NCBI GenBank assembly: GCA_900660155.1
Contig: CABFPE010000766.1
Span: 125,058 to 189,057, forward strand
DNA length: 64,000 bases
Reading direction: 5' to 3'
From: Hofstenia miamia
Taxonomy: Eukaryota > Xenacoelomorpha > Acoela > Hofsteniidae
Shown here in pieces: positions 25,188 through 35,939 of the stretch (positions are counted from its first letter, which is position 1; each line of letters opens with the position of its first letter). The notes beneath the pieces are model-generated. The model was not told where the DNA came from. It ran no database searches and saw only the letters and a list, made by a program, of their open reading frames with translations. The translations under genes and the position numbers were made by a program.

Positions 25188-28100
25188 TTGACTCACTTGA
25201 TTGTGAGCCAAGCACCAGTAGACCATTACAGATTACTGTATGCTTTAAAAGAAAGTGAGCAACAGATGTTGAAAATAGAGGGAGAAACCCTGCACCCCTA
25301 CTTTATGGGAACCCTAAAAATTAGAAATAATGCCTATGAAAAGCTGTCACCTGAAATAAAAGCTCATATTAGGAAGGTATCAAAACTTACCAATCATACT
25401 AGATGCCAGGAAAAGACTAATAGTCAATGTGATAATAAGTTATCCAAGAGAGTTGAATGAGACACTCAAGAGACTATACATGCACAGTACAGTGCACATA
25501 ACTTCTGATGAAAACTTCACACTCAAGACAGCACAAGGAATCATTGCATACATAGATCAAACAGCTGAAATACCAGAGATCAAGATTGACAAAGACAACT
25601 TAACAATCATTCACATCCTAAAGGAAAAAGAATACAATAAAAACTTAGAAAAGCAGTTAGATCAAACATTCAAAATGGAAAAAGTACAGAAGATAAGAAT
25701 TGTAATCATTGATTGAACAACTCTCAGCAAAATGCCTGACTTTTTGCACAAACAAGCCATGGGGGTGGAGAACTTTTTTCCATAGAAAAAAGAAGGGACA
25801 GGCACCAAGGTATCAGAATTAATACACTTTGATCTACACTTAGATTATTGTGTAGCAATCTGTAGGATAATGGTGGACCAATGTATAGCAATAGATCTAT
25901 TCTAAACAGACAAAGACAATTGAACTGAAAAAATGCAGAAGGTGTAGAGAAAGCCAATATGTCATTTATAAAATGCAGCCTCTTACAGAGACAGGAGCAT
26001 CTCAGACAAATAGAAGAAATGTGGAAAGAAATGAAGCTACAAAAAAAACAACAGAAGAATGGCCTGAAATAAACATAGAGGTGCCATCCAAGAAATGTCA
26101 TAAAACAATAGAGGTAGCCTTGATGGATATAAATAGAGCATATTAGTTAAACACAAACAAAGATTTTAAGAACATGATATTCAAAGAGAAAAATGCACCA
26201 GAAATCAGGTTGTTTTCATCCATGTGGTTAATAGCAATTTTTACAATAGAAGAAAGAGATCTTCAACTACAGATATCAAGAGAAAGGCAACATAGACTTA
26301 CAAAAGCAAAAAGGTATGAAATCACAATCTTATCAATAAATACCCAAACAACAAATTGGCTACTGAAGGGACACATAGAGAAAATAACATCCCCAGAGAA
26401 AACAAAGAAGCCAATGCAGATAATCAAAAAAATGATAAGCAGACTTATAGTAAATAAAAGCCTGATGAGGAGAACAATAACTATGGACATGGCAAACAAG
26501 ACAGGAATTGCATTGTTCAATGAACCCATTAGGAAATACATATGGGGTGCAACATCAGAAACTAGGCTGAGAAACAGAACCATGTATAACTACAAAGAAA
26601 ATCATTAAAAGAAAAATTGTTGACACTAAAAAAATAGTGAAGATGATGAAGGAGAAAAACATACATCAAATGCTAAATGAAGAAATGAGGCAATACAAGA
26701 AAGATAGTCCATGATGCACATTCATGAAAATAATAAAGAATGCAGCGATGATGTAAAGAGGCGGCATTACAAAACCTGTCAAAGTCTGTGAAATGATAAC
26801 AAAAACACAAAGGGAAATTCTCAAAGAGGAAGAACTACTAACCTCAATGCAACTGATGCTATCCCTAAAAACACAACAGCAAATCAATAAAATCAATATA
26901 GAGAATTGGGGAGCTACAATTCCAGAAAGTACAATGGAATGGATAGACATGGATGATGAAAGATTTTTTATTGAATTAAAGATAATGAAGGAAACAGAGG
27001 AAATTTGCTCCAGAAACTACCAGAAAGTAAAAGAAGAACAAATGGTCACATCCATGAAATTAATGTTTACAGAAGCTTTTACAAAAACAGAGTTGGAAGA
27101 GCTTCTAAAGCAATATAATCAATTGGCTGTTGATGTGGAATGTATCACTTCAAAAATAGAGATGAAAGACCAGATCCAGTTAAAAATGAGTAGAAGAGGG
27201 TTAACACAGAGCTTTTGGGACACACTGAAAGACAGTAAGATGAACTACCCAGAAACAATCAGACTGGCAACAGCACCAACAACATCAGAAGCATACAACA
27301 AGATAGAACAACAAATCAAAATAAAAATCCTCATCTGCATTCTGCCAAAAATGATATCAATCCCAATGATACTCCTGAGATAGAGTATACATAAGGACGT
27401 GAAAATAGCAAAAGCATTCCTACACAAATATAAAACCTACATGAACACAAAAGAACAACCTAAAACAATAATCAACAGAGAAGTCTACAAAAAACCAAAG
27501 CAAATCATGCTCAGCAATGACAACAGGGAACACATATAGATTAAGGGAGTGATAACTCTCTATCAACTATACACTCAAGACAAACCCATCAATGAGCAAT
27601 TAAAAGAACTGAAAGACAAAATCAACAAAAGAACAATGAAAGCAGTAATGCTATTCTCAGGAGTAAACAATGTAGTCTGGTTGGACTTGTGGGATAAACA
27701 GTATCACTACTACAACATCACAAATCAGGTTGAAATAGTAACAATGATAAGGTTGAACAAGAACAACCCAAACAGTATAACAGAGGAGGAAGTAAGAAAC
27801 AACATAACTTTCTTCTACAAGGATGTTGCAAACCCCAGAAGCCTTTGAAAAGTATTTACATTCTTTTACCCAGATACAGCAATTTGCAAAGGCCTAGTGC
27901 ACACAAGTAAAGTGGATGATCAGATGACATTAATGATAGCAATAAAAGGGATCCACCTATATCAGAAATACAATGAAATATTTTCAAGAAAAATGAATGA
28001 ATTGCAAGTGATAACACCAATATCAGAGAAAATCAAAGAAGCCAATTCTGCTCTATCATAGTACAGTGACAACAGAAAGAGAGGCAATACTAAAAATAAT

Positions 28101-28320
28101 GAAATAGCCAGAATTTGCAACAACAACCTGGAATGATCTGAAAGCAGAAAAGATAATACAAAAAGCTGATGAACTAGTCAACAGAGAAAAAGCTGTTCTA
28201 AAAATAATGCAAGCTGAGGGGGCATGAGGGGACATGTATCATAATCCAAAGATTAATGCTGCAAAAAAGGAGAAGAAAGAGATTAGTTGGTCAAAGAAGA
28301 TTAACATCGAATTATGATTA
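25188..28320 (+). pseudogene. Accessory region of element B (function unknown)
   Basis: Lys/Glu/Asn/Gln-rich, largely helix-forming coding sequence. The clearest stretches are at 25,188-25,460, 25,429-25,716, 26,174-26,608, 26,793-27,383 and 27,549-27,848. Blocks EWPEINIEVP, MWLIAIF, RKYIWGATSE, AFTKTELEELLKQYNQLA, MNYPETIRLAT and HYYNITNQVEIVTMIR each have a counterpart in element A in the same order. No transmembrane helix, signal peptide, zinc knuckle or protease motif stands out. I do not recognise it. Broken. Confidence 0.6.
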
Positions 28321-29250
28321 AAATTTATTGTAAATCAAAATCAATTTAAGTTCAATTTAGCATCATTAATTTTGTAAATGCAACTAAGAGAGAGCATTAC
28401 TAAATAGTACTTGTTGATAACAATTTGACAAAACAAAGGGGCAATATTGCTTCCACTATTTTTAGCCATCTTGGCAGATGATAGTTTGAAATTCAAATCT
28501 TTTTGAATCAAAACTATAAATAGAGAAAAATCATTTTAGAAAACTGTTGAAGTAAATTCCTCAAGAAAATCTTATCTTTAGATTTATTTTGGTTTGCTTA
28601 CTATTACATAATGTCAAGCTAAAAGGTAAATGCATTAGAAGTGGCAAGGACACATATCAGGAGCAATTCAAGTGTCTTTGATGCAAACCATGAACCTGCA
28701 TTTAGGTTAGGGGTATGATTTGGAGTTTTTCTGTTTAGCTGACTATTGATTCTTTCCACAACATGTATGCAGTAATAAAACTGATAGAGAAAAGGCTGCT
28801 TAGCTGATCAAAGGATATTATATTTTTATTAACTAGACTACATAGGAGACCCATAAATAGACCAATAATGAGACTGAGCATGTATTACTAACTAAATGTA
28901 GGTTAGGAAGCTGCATTTAATTATCTATTTAATTATTAAATTTATTTAAGGCCAGTATTTTTCAGTAATGGCTAAACAAATATTTATTAAGCAGCTAGTG
29001 ACATTGCCAGGTTTTATGTACAAATTACACATTACAAATTGAGTTTAAGTCAGTTACATCCAGCCTTGAGGGTTGCACTGAGTTAGGATAAGGAACACAT
29101 AAGCTACTTCAATGAGCTGAGATTTGGAAACAATCCATTAGCAGTGAAAATGACTAAGTGTTGGAGGATTCAAAGATCAGAGTCAGGCAGAGGCCTTATG
29201 GAAGATCAATTATCAGGGAAACTGCAACAATTAATTCACACCTAAATATT
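28290..29250 (+). repeat. LTR-like 3' end of element B
   Basis: Aligns with 18,145-19,115 in order: TTGTAAATGCAACTAAGA, GCCATCTTGGCAGATGA, ACTATAAATAG (TATA-like, about 28,513), GAGTTTTTCTGT, TAATGGCTAAAC, GAGTTTAAGTCAGTTACA. Where the partner copy has CG this copy mostly has TG or CA, so it is an older, methylation-decayed copy. Exact ends not determined. Confidence 0.55.
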
Positions 29251-29289
29251 ATTCAATTACAATGGATGTTAGAAAAGTTGACTACAATT

Positions 29290-31990
29290 GTTTATAGAAT
29301 AAAGCAGTTGATATAAGTACATCCCTACCAACAATTAACAAAGAATTATATTCAAAAGGAATTAATCAATTTATGTTAGAGCTTGGTAGTGGATGATACA
29401 CTATGTACCCATAATTGCCACTTTTGACATAGAAACAATTTTAGAAAAAATACATGGACCCCTACCTAATCCAGTCACTAGCTTTATGGTGCAAGAAGTA
29501 AGGCAGAGGCCCTCTAGTATTTGCATCTCCACTATGATGGAGAAGGAGCTGCTCTCCTCCAGAGTTTTTTCTGGTGAAGAATGCATGTCAGAGGGATGGG
29601 ACCACCTTAGAAAAATTGCACACAAATCATTTCAGGCTAAGGAAAAAATATCTCACACCACAAATTGCGCATGGTGAACATATAAGAATGCTGGCAGATG
29701 CAACATCCTGCATACTTTGTGCTAAATCATTTGAGGCATCTTTGAAAAAAGTAATAGACCACTGTCACTATAGTGGTAAAATTAGAGGCATTGTCCATAG
29801 TGACTGAAATTTTTTGCATAGATCACCCACGTTTACCCTTATATTTGAACATTATGCTTCCCATTATGATTTTCATATTTTGTGGAAAACTTTGAAATTG
29901 AGCAAAGGTAAAAAATTAAGTTGTATTCCCTGCACTAATGTAAACATGTTGTCACTCAGTTTATTAATTCCCATACAATATTATAAAGATATAAATGGTG
30001 AATTAAATGTTTGTGTGAAGAACTATGATTTCTAGACTCTTATCACTTTATATCAAATAGTTTGGGCAGCTTAACTAAGAACATTAGCAGTGATAATTGT
30101 AAATTTTTACATGTGGGTATGAATGATGAAAAGGCAGAGGCATTTAACACAGGAAAAGTGGTACTTTGCTACAATTATTTAGACAGTTTTGAGAAATTTA
30201 ATGATATGCAGCTTCCAGATTGGTCCACTGGAAAAACTGATTCACTCAGGAAACATCTCTAATGCAGGAAGAACTTGACTTTGAGCTGAAACATACAAAG
30301 ATGAAAGGAGGCTTTCAGACACTCAAAGACAATCATAATAACTATATGGAGGCAGACACCCTCTTACTTGGTGATGTAATTAGAGAATTCAGATTGGAGA
30401 GCATGGAAACATATAAGCTAGACCCTGTGCAATTTCAAATTATAGCTGGAATGAAATGCTGAAATACACGCAGACATCATTGGAACCCATTGCCAATCTG
30501 GATCAGCTGGAATTTATTGAAAATGGAATTAAAGGAGGCATGTTCATTGTTTATTCAGGCCATTATTTTTAAACCAATAATCCAATGGTGGAGGGCTACA
30601 ACAGTGAGAAAGACTCCACATATTTAATCTTCCTCAATATGAATTCACTGTATGGAGCTTCCATGTGTGAGTTTTTACCCACTGGAGGATTACACAGGAC
30701 AGATGAGAGTATACAAAATATACTTGCAACACTGTCAGAGGCAAGCAGAGTTTTCCTGGTAATGGTTGACATTCATTATCCATCACATTTGCAAGATAAC
30801 CACTCAGATTATCCACTGGTGCCAAATGTGTGTGGATGATGGATTAGTGTCACCATACCAGAAACATATAAAAACCACTTTAAATTTAAAGATGGGAAAA
30901 GTGCCAAAATTAATGCAAACATTTTTCAATAAAAAAGAATATGTAGTGCATTACAAGGTTCTCAAATTTTATATTGCAAAAGGTCTAAAAGTGACAAAAT
31001 TCCCTAAAGCATTGCAGTTCCACCAATCTCAATTTTTAAAGCCCTACATTGATTTAAAGATGATGAAGAGAAAAGCTGCCAATGACTTTAAAAAGAATTT
31101 TTTTAAATTAATGTAAAAATCAGTATTTGGGAAAACTATGGAATTGCTCAGAAAACACTGCATTGTTAAATTTGTTGGTGATCAAGAGGCTGCTGAAAAA
31201 TTGATTAAGAAACCTGAATTTAATTCATTCAATATAATTTCTGAAAATATAGTTCAGATAATGTTACAGCATAGGAAAATCAAGTGGACAAACCTAATTA
31301 TATTGGCCAAAGCATTTTAGATATATCCAAATTGCAGATGTTTTAATTCCACTATAATATCATGAAGAAGGCATTTAAGAATCAAATTTCCTTATTATGC
31401 ATTAACAGAGACTCTCTCCTGTATAAAATAGAGAGCAAAAATTTATATGCTGAATTACCAGCTATAGCCTGCCATTTTGATTACTCAAATTATCTGAAAG
31501 ATTCACCATTGTTTAGTGAGGCAAATAAGAAAACATATATAAAGGGGAAGTGTGAGCTGGCAGGCAGAATACTCACACAGATGGTGGAATTAAAATTGGA
31601 AATGTATTCCATCCAATATTTATGTGCAAATATTGGGGATGATGGCCTTAAATCTAGTGTGAAGTGGGTTAAGGGGGTTGTGAAAAAGACCATGAATGTT
31701 GTTGTCTTTCAGCGAATTTTCAATGTTGAAGAAATTCTTTGGAGAGAAATGGTGATAATTTGAAGCCATAACCATGATCTCTCTGTTGAGAGGATGAATA
31801 AAGTGGGGCTAACACCTTACAATGACAAGAGATATCTGGTGGATCATTACGGAAGTTTGCTGTATAGCCATAAAGGTATATACTGCATTTACATGTATTT
31901 TACTAATTTCCCATTTAGATATTCCATAATCACCAATTAAATGCCCTAATGAGGAAGATGTCTCTATAAATGAACCATCTACAAGCAGCA
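29290..31990 (+). pseudogene. Polinton-type DNA polymerase B (fossil)
   Basis: Protein-primed family B polymerase signatures occur in order. IATFDIET near 29,410 fits the first exonuclease motif. The Cys/His cluster CILCAKS...VIDHCHYSGKIRG near 29,710-29,790 is the endonuclease-VII-like block common in Polinton/Maverick polymerases. LEHTK-type palm leads follow, then FLNMNSLYGASM near 30,630, KSVFGKTME-like sequence near 31,118, and a C-terminal LTPYNDKRYLVD near 31,810. Broken about ten or more times. No capsid gene, integrase or Polinton terminal repeat is visible nearby, so only the polymerase portion is supported. Confidence 0.7.
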
Positions 31991-32278
31991 GCAAAAGACT
32001 TCATTTAGGTATAAGAAAATAATTTTGTACACAAATTTAATAATTATTCCCTAGACCCATGATAATAAATTGCCTCTACTATCCTGCTCTGCCTCTGTAG
32101 TCACTCCAAGTTTCTGTATATGGTAAATGTAAATGGTCAATTTATGGTTAATAATGTTTTACTTGCTTAAATGTTGTAAATATTTTTCATTGTTTCCTAA
32201 ATGCACTTTGCTTCATTCTTCTACACATTTGTGAAAACTCCACCTCTATGTTAAATTTCCACCACAACAAAGCATATG
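31991..32278. other. Unassigned spacer
   Basis: About 290 AT-rich bases between the polymerase fossil and a partial copy of its amino-terminal part. Nothing recognised. Confidence 0.5.
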
Positions 32279-33543
32279 ATCATTTTAATTTATAATATTT
32301 GCATCACCACTATGATGGAGAAGGAGCTGCTTTCCTCCAGAGTTTTTTCTGGTGAGGAATGCCTATCAGAGGCACGGACCACCTTAGAAAGATTGTGCAT
32401 GAATCATTTCAAGCTAAACAAAAACATCACAAACTAAAAATTACACATGGTGAACATATAAGAATGCTGGTGAATGCAACATCCTCATATTTTGCAAAAA
32501 ACCCTTTGAGGCAACTTTGAAAAAAGTAATAGAACATTGTCATTATAGTGGTAAAATTAGAGGTGTTTCCCTATGGTGACTGTAATATTTTGCATAGATC
32601 ACCCAATTTCACCTCATATTTGCACATAATGCTTACCATTATGACTTCCATATTTTGTTGAAAACTTTGAAATTGAGGGAAGGCGAAAAATTAAGTTGTA
32701 TTCCCTGCACTAGTTAAAACATGTTGTCACTCAGTTTATCAATTCCCATACAGTATTATGAGGTAAAAATGGTGTTAGTAAATATTTGTATGAAGAATTA
32801 CAATATCTAGACTCTTATTGCTTTATATCAGATAATTTGGGCAGCTTAAATAAGAACATTGGCAATGATAATTATAATTTTTGTGTGCAAGCATGAATGA
32901 TGAAAAAACAGAGGCATTTAGCAGAGGTAAATCCCTCAATATTCGCCACCTAACACGTGAAGGACGTCTGAATCAAACATTCCATTTGTTATTAAGATNC
33001 ATATAAGAATGCTGGTGAATGCAACATCCTCATATTTTGCAAAAAACCCTTTGAGGCAACTTTGAAAAAAGTAATAGAACATTGTCATTATAGTGGTAAA
33101 ATTAGAGGTTTTTCCCTATGGTGACTGTAATATTTTGCATAGATCACCCAATTTCACCTCATATTTGCACATAATGCTTACCATTATGGCTTCCATATTT
33201 TGTTGAAAACTTTGAAATTGAGGGAAGGCGAAAAATTAAGTTGTATTCCCTGCACTAGTTAAAACATGTTGTCACTCAGTTTATCAATTCCCATACAGTA
33301 TTATGAGGTAAAAATGGTGTTAGTAAATATTTGTATGAAGAATTACAATATCTAGACTCTTATTGCTTTATATCAGATAATTTGGGCAGCTTAAATAAGA
33401 ACATTGGCAATGATAATTATAATTTTTGTGTGCAAGCATGAATGATGAAAAAACAGAGGCATTTAGCAGAGGTAAATCCCTCAATATTCGCCACCTAACA
33501 CGTGAAGGACGTCTGAATCAAACATTCCATTTGTTATTAAGAT
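32279..33543 (+). repeat. Partial copies of the polymerase B fossil around an N
   Basis: 32,295-32,960 resembles 29,512-30,170 of the polymerase fossil (shared GATGGAGAAGGAGCTGCT and further blocks), a second diverged copy of its front part. Within it, 32,455-32,998 and 33,000-33,543 are 544-bp near-identical direct copies (two differences seen) separated by a single N at 32,999. The first relationship looks biological; the second is probably an assembly artefact. Confidence 0.7.
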
Positions 33544-33713
33544 TTACCAAATAAAAAATAAGTATGTAAAGTAAAACATGTAAACTAAATTGATGCGGTA
33601 TTTCCAATGTCATGTATGTTAAAAAAACAAGTATATAAAGTAAAACACATAAACTAAGTTTTCCACATAAATAACATAAGAACTAGTAAAAGTACATGAC
33701 TATACAACTTCCA

Positions 33714-33838
33714 TGACGTCAGTACAACACCCCTGGCAATATCCACTGCCTTGCATAGGTCAAATGCCACCCTCTCGACCAATCAGAGAAAAGTGTAACA
33801 GGCTTGCCGCGACCTCCCGACCAATCAGAAAAAAGTGA
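33714..33838. promoter_or_regulatory. CRE and duplicated CCAAT boxes (promoter-like)
   Basis: A palindromic CRE, TGACGTCA, lies at 33,714-33,721. CCAATCAG occurs at 33,779-33,786 and 33,821-33,828, each inside a nearly identical unit GACCAATCAGAGAAAAGTG or GACCAATCAGAAAAAAGTG, 42 bp apart. This combination is typical of animal promoters. No recognisable gene starts on either side, so the target is unknown. Confidence 0.45.
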
Positions 33839-33849
33839 AATGAGGTCTC

Positions 33850-35380
33850 AGCCACTTTAACTATTGATCTTTGAAATTATTTGGATATTCATTCTTCTTT
33901 AATTCCATCTTAAGTTTTCCTATTTCTTGGTTAATTAAAATCAACAACCAAAGAATCCAATAAATCTAATGTAATTTACCAAATAAAATGCATTTGTGGG
34001 GAAGATTATGTTTTTCTAGTAGACAACTATCAAGAAGAATAAAATGAGACTGTTGTAGTATACTAAATCATCTAAATAAATGCGAACTAAAATTTGAGAC
34101 AAAAATATTTCACCAGACATCAAGATCAGGTTTAATAATCATTGAGAGCATTTATATAAAATCCTTGCAACCAAGTTTGAACACCAAAGGAGATTATATT
34201 TATGTAATTAAACTTACCACTATTAAAAATTTAAAAAATTATAATCATTATTGTCAAATGTAGGAAATTTAGAGGGAATAATTTTTAAAGAAACTGACAA
34301 TGACTTTGTAAGTCGAAATATATCTGCGTTTTTATTAAGTTTAATTTGAAAAACATTTCCACATTTTTCCATTAACTTCTACATATTTCCATAACTCTTA
34401 GAGCTAGTGGTTAGGGTTATGCGAGATCAGAATTTCACTGGTTTCAGTCCTCCATTGGATTTGATTCCACCTTAATCCCTTGAAACTTTCTGGTCTGACT
34501 GTCCTAATAATACCACAGAATAACTTCTATTTTGATCAACACTGGAAACATTATTAGTAATTTTCTCAAATCCGCGGTTTCAGATTCTTCATTTTTGGCC
34601 CCAGTTTCATGGTACTGAGACCATTAAATCCCATTGGACTGAGTGGTTCGTAAAATTTACTTCATTTGTGAACAAAAATTTCAATTTAGTTGAGATACGA
34701 GCAATAATTGGTTTGGTTGAAACTGCTAAGGTACACGTAATAGAATTTTGTAATGCTTTTGATCCCTTTCTGAGCCAAGGTTATTTCAATTTCACATCTA
34801 GTCATTATATTTCAATTGCAGTCCTGTTCAAAATCGAATTAAAATTTAATAAATTAGTCATATGTGAATGGCAATAAGTGGAAAATCCATGCAGTAATCT
34901 CATATGCATCCAAAACTTCATGTAGATAACAATATTAATTGCGGGGTCATTACCTATTAAAAAAATTTATATATGCACACACAGGGTTGAAAGCAGAACT
35001 AGTAAAAATATTAGAATTTGTATCCTAACCATGCTTTGCCCAAGACATTTTTGCTGAAGGAAAACTTATTGTGTCTCTTAAAACCTTTCAGATTTCAATG
35101 TTCTTTATTTCTTTAGGTANNNNNNNNNNNNNNNNNNNNNAAAAATATTAGAATTTGTATCCTAACCATGCTTTGCCCAAGACATTTTTGCTGAAGGAAA
35201 ATTTATTGTGTCTCTTAAAACCTTTCAGATTTCAATGTTCTTTATTTCTTTAGGTATTGAGTTCCAAGTTCGAATAGTGGCATTAAGTAATGATTACTTC
35301 AAAACTTTTTTCTGTATTTAGCACAAGTAAAGTGTTTTGATCTGGAATTCTGCTAATGAAGATAACCAAACATTGAGATA
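33850..35380. other. No gene; gap-flanking duplication
   Basis: AT-rich sequence without a recognised gene. 34,348-34,420 matches part of the hAT-like element (22,354-22,428) in reverse. A 21-N gap at 35,120-35,140 is flanked by two copies of the same 116 bp (35,004-35,119 and 35,141-35,256, one difference seen), probably an assembly artefact. Confidence 0.65.
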
Positions 35381-35788
35381 GTATTATAAGTGATGTATAG
35401 AAATATTGATAGCTATGATTGTACTTTACATACTTCAGAATTGTTGTAGTATTACAAGTAATGTATAGAAATATTGATAGCTATTATTGTACTTTACATA
35501 TTTCAGCATTGTTGTAGTATTACAAGTGATGTATTGAAATATTGATAGTTATTATTGTACTTTACATATTTCAGCATTGTTGTAGTATTACCAGTGATGT
35601 ATAGAAATATTGATAGCGATTATTGTACTTTACATATTTCAGCATTGTAGTAGTATTACAAGTGATGTATTGAAATATTGATAGCTATTATTGTACTTTA
35701 CATATTTCAGCATTGTTGTAACATTACAAGTGATGTATAGAAATATTGATAGCTATTATTGTACTTTACATATTTCAGCATTTTTTGT
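35381..35788. repeat. Six-copy 68-bp tandem repeat
   Basis: A 68-bp unit (core ATGTATAGAAATATTGATAG, then TTGTACTTTACATATTTCAG) is repeated six times head to tail with few differences; unit starts near 35,383, 35,451 and 35,519 confirm the period. Copies are continuous with no spacers, so this is a minisatellite and not a CRISPR. It lies about 110 bp beyond the poly(A) signal of the minus-strand PHAX gene. Confidence 0.92.
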
Positions 35789-35897
35789 CATTTGCTACTA
35801 ATCTAAAATTTGAAACTCATTTACATTCATCAAACAATTCATTAACTATGTAAACATTTCCATTACATACAGAAACTCCGAAAAAATCATTTTTAAA

Positions 35898-35903
35898 TTT
35901 ATT
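35898..35903 (-). terminator. PHAX: PHAX poly(A) signal AATAAA
   Basis: AATAAA on the minus strand, 36 bases after the PHAX stop codon (TAA at 35,940-35,942), the nearest canonical signal. A very short 3' UTR is implied. Confidence 0.6.
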
Positions 35904-35939
35904 CTGTGAATTTTCAAAATTTAGTGTTAGCACACACAT

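Larger units (their letters stand above)
24430..29250 (+). mobile_element. Element B: 5'-truncated gypsy-type element with long accessory region
   Basis: This stretch opens with sequence like the integrase C-terminal tail of element A (LPRRAARDKYVYDPKVWDLN near 24,552), continues through a long accessory coding region co-linear with that of A, and ends in an LTR-like segment (28,290-29,250). No 5' LTR, gag, protease, RT or integrase core is visible, so it is the 3' half of a sister family with a different LTR. Reading frames are longer and cleaner than in A but still broken perhaps a dozen times. It may be a recombination product or a truncated copy. Confidence 0.6.

Noticed and set aside
35381-35788. 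CRISPR array
   Set aside because: Repeats are directly contiguous with no unique spacers, and the genome is animal.
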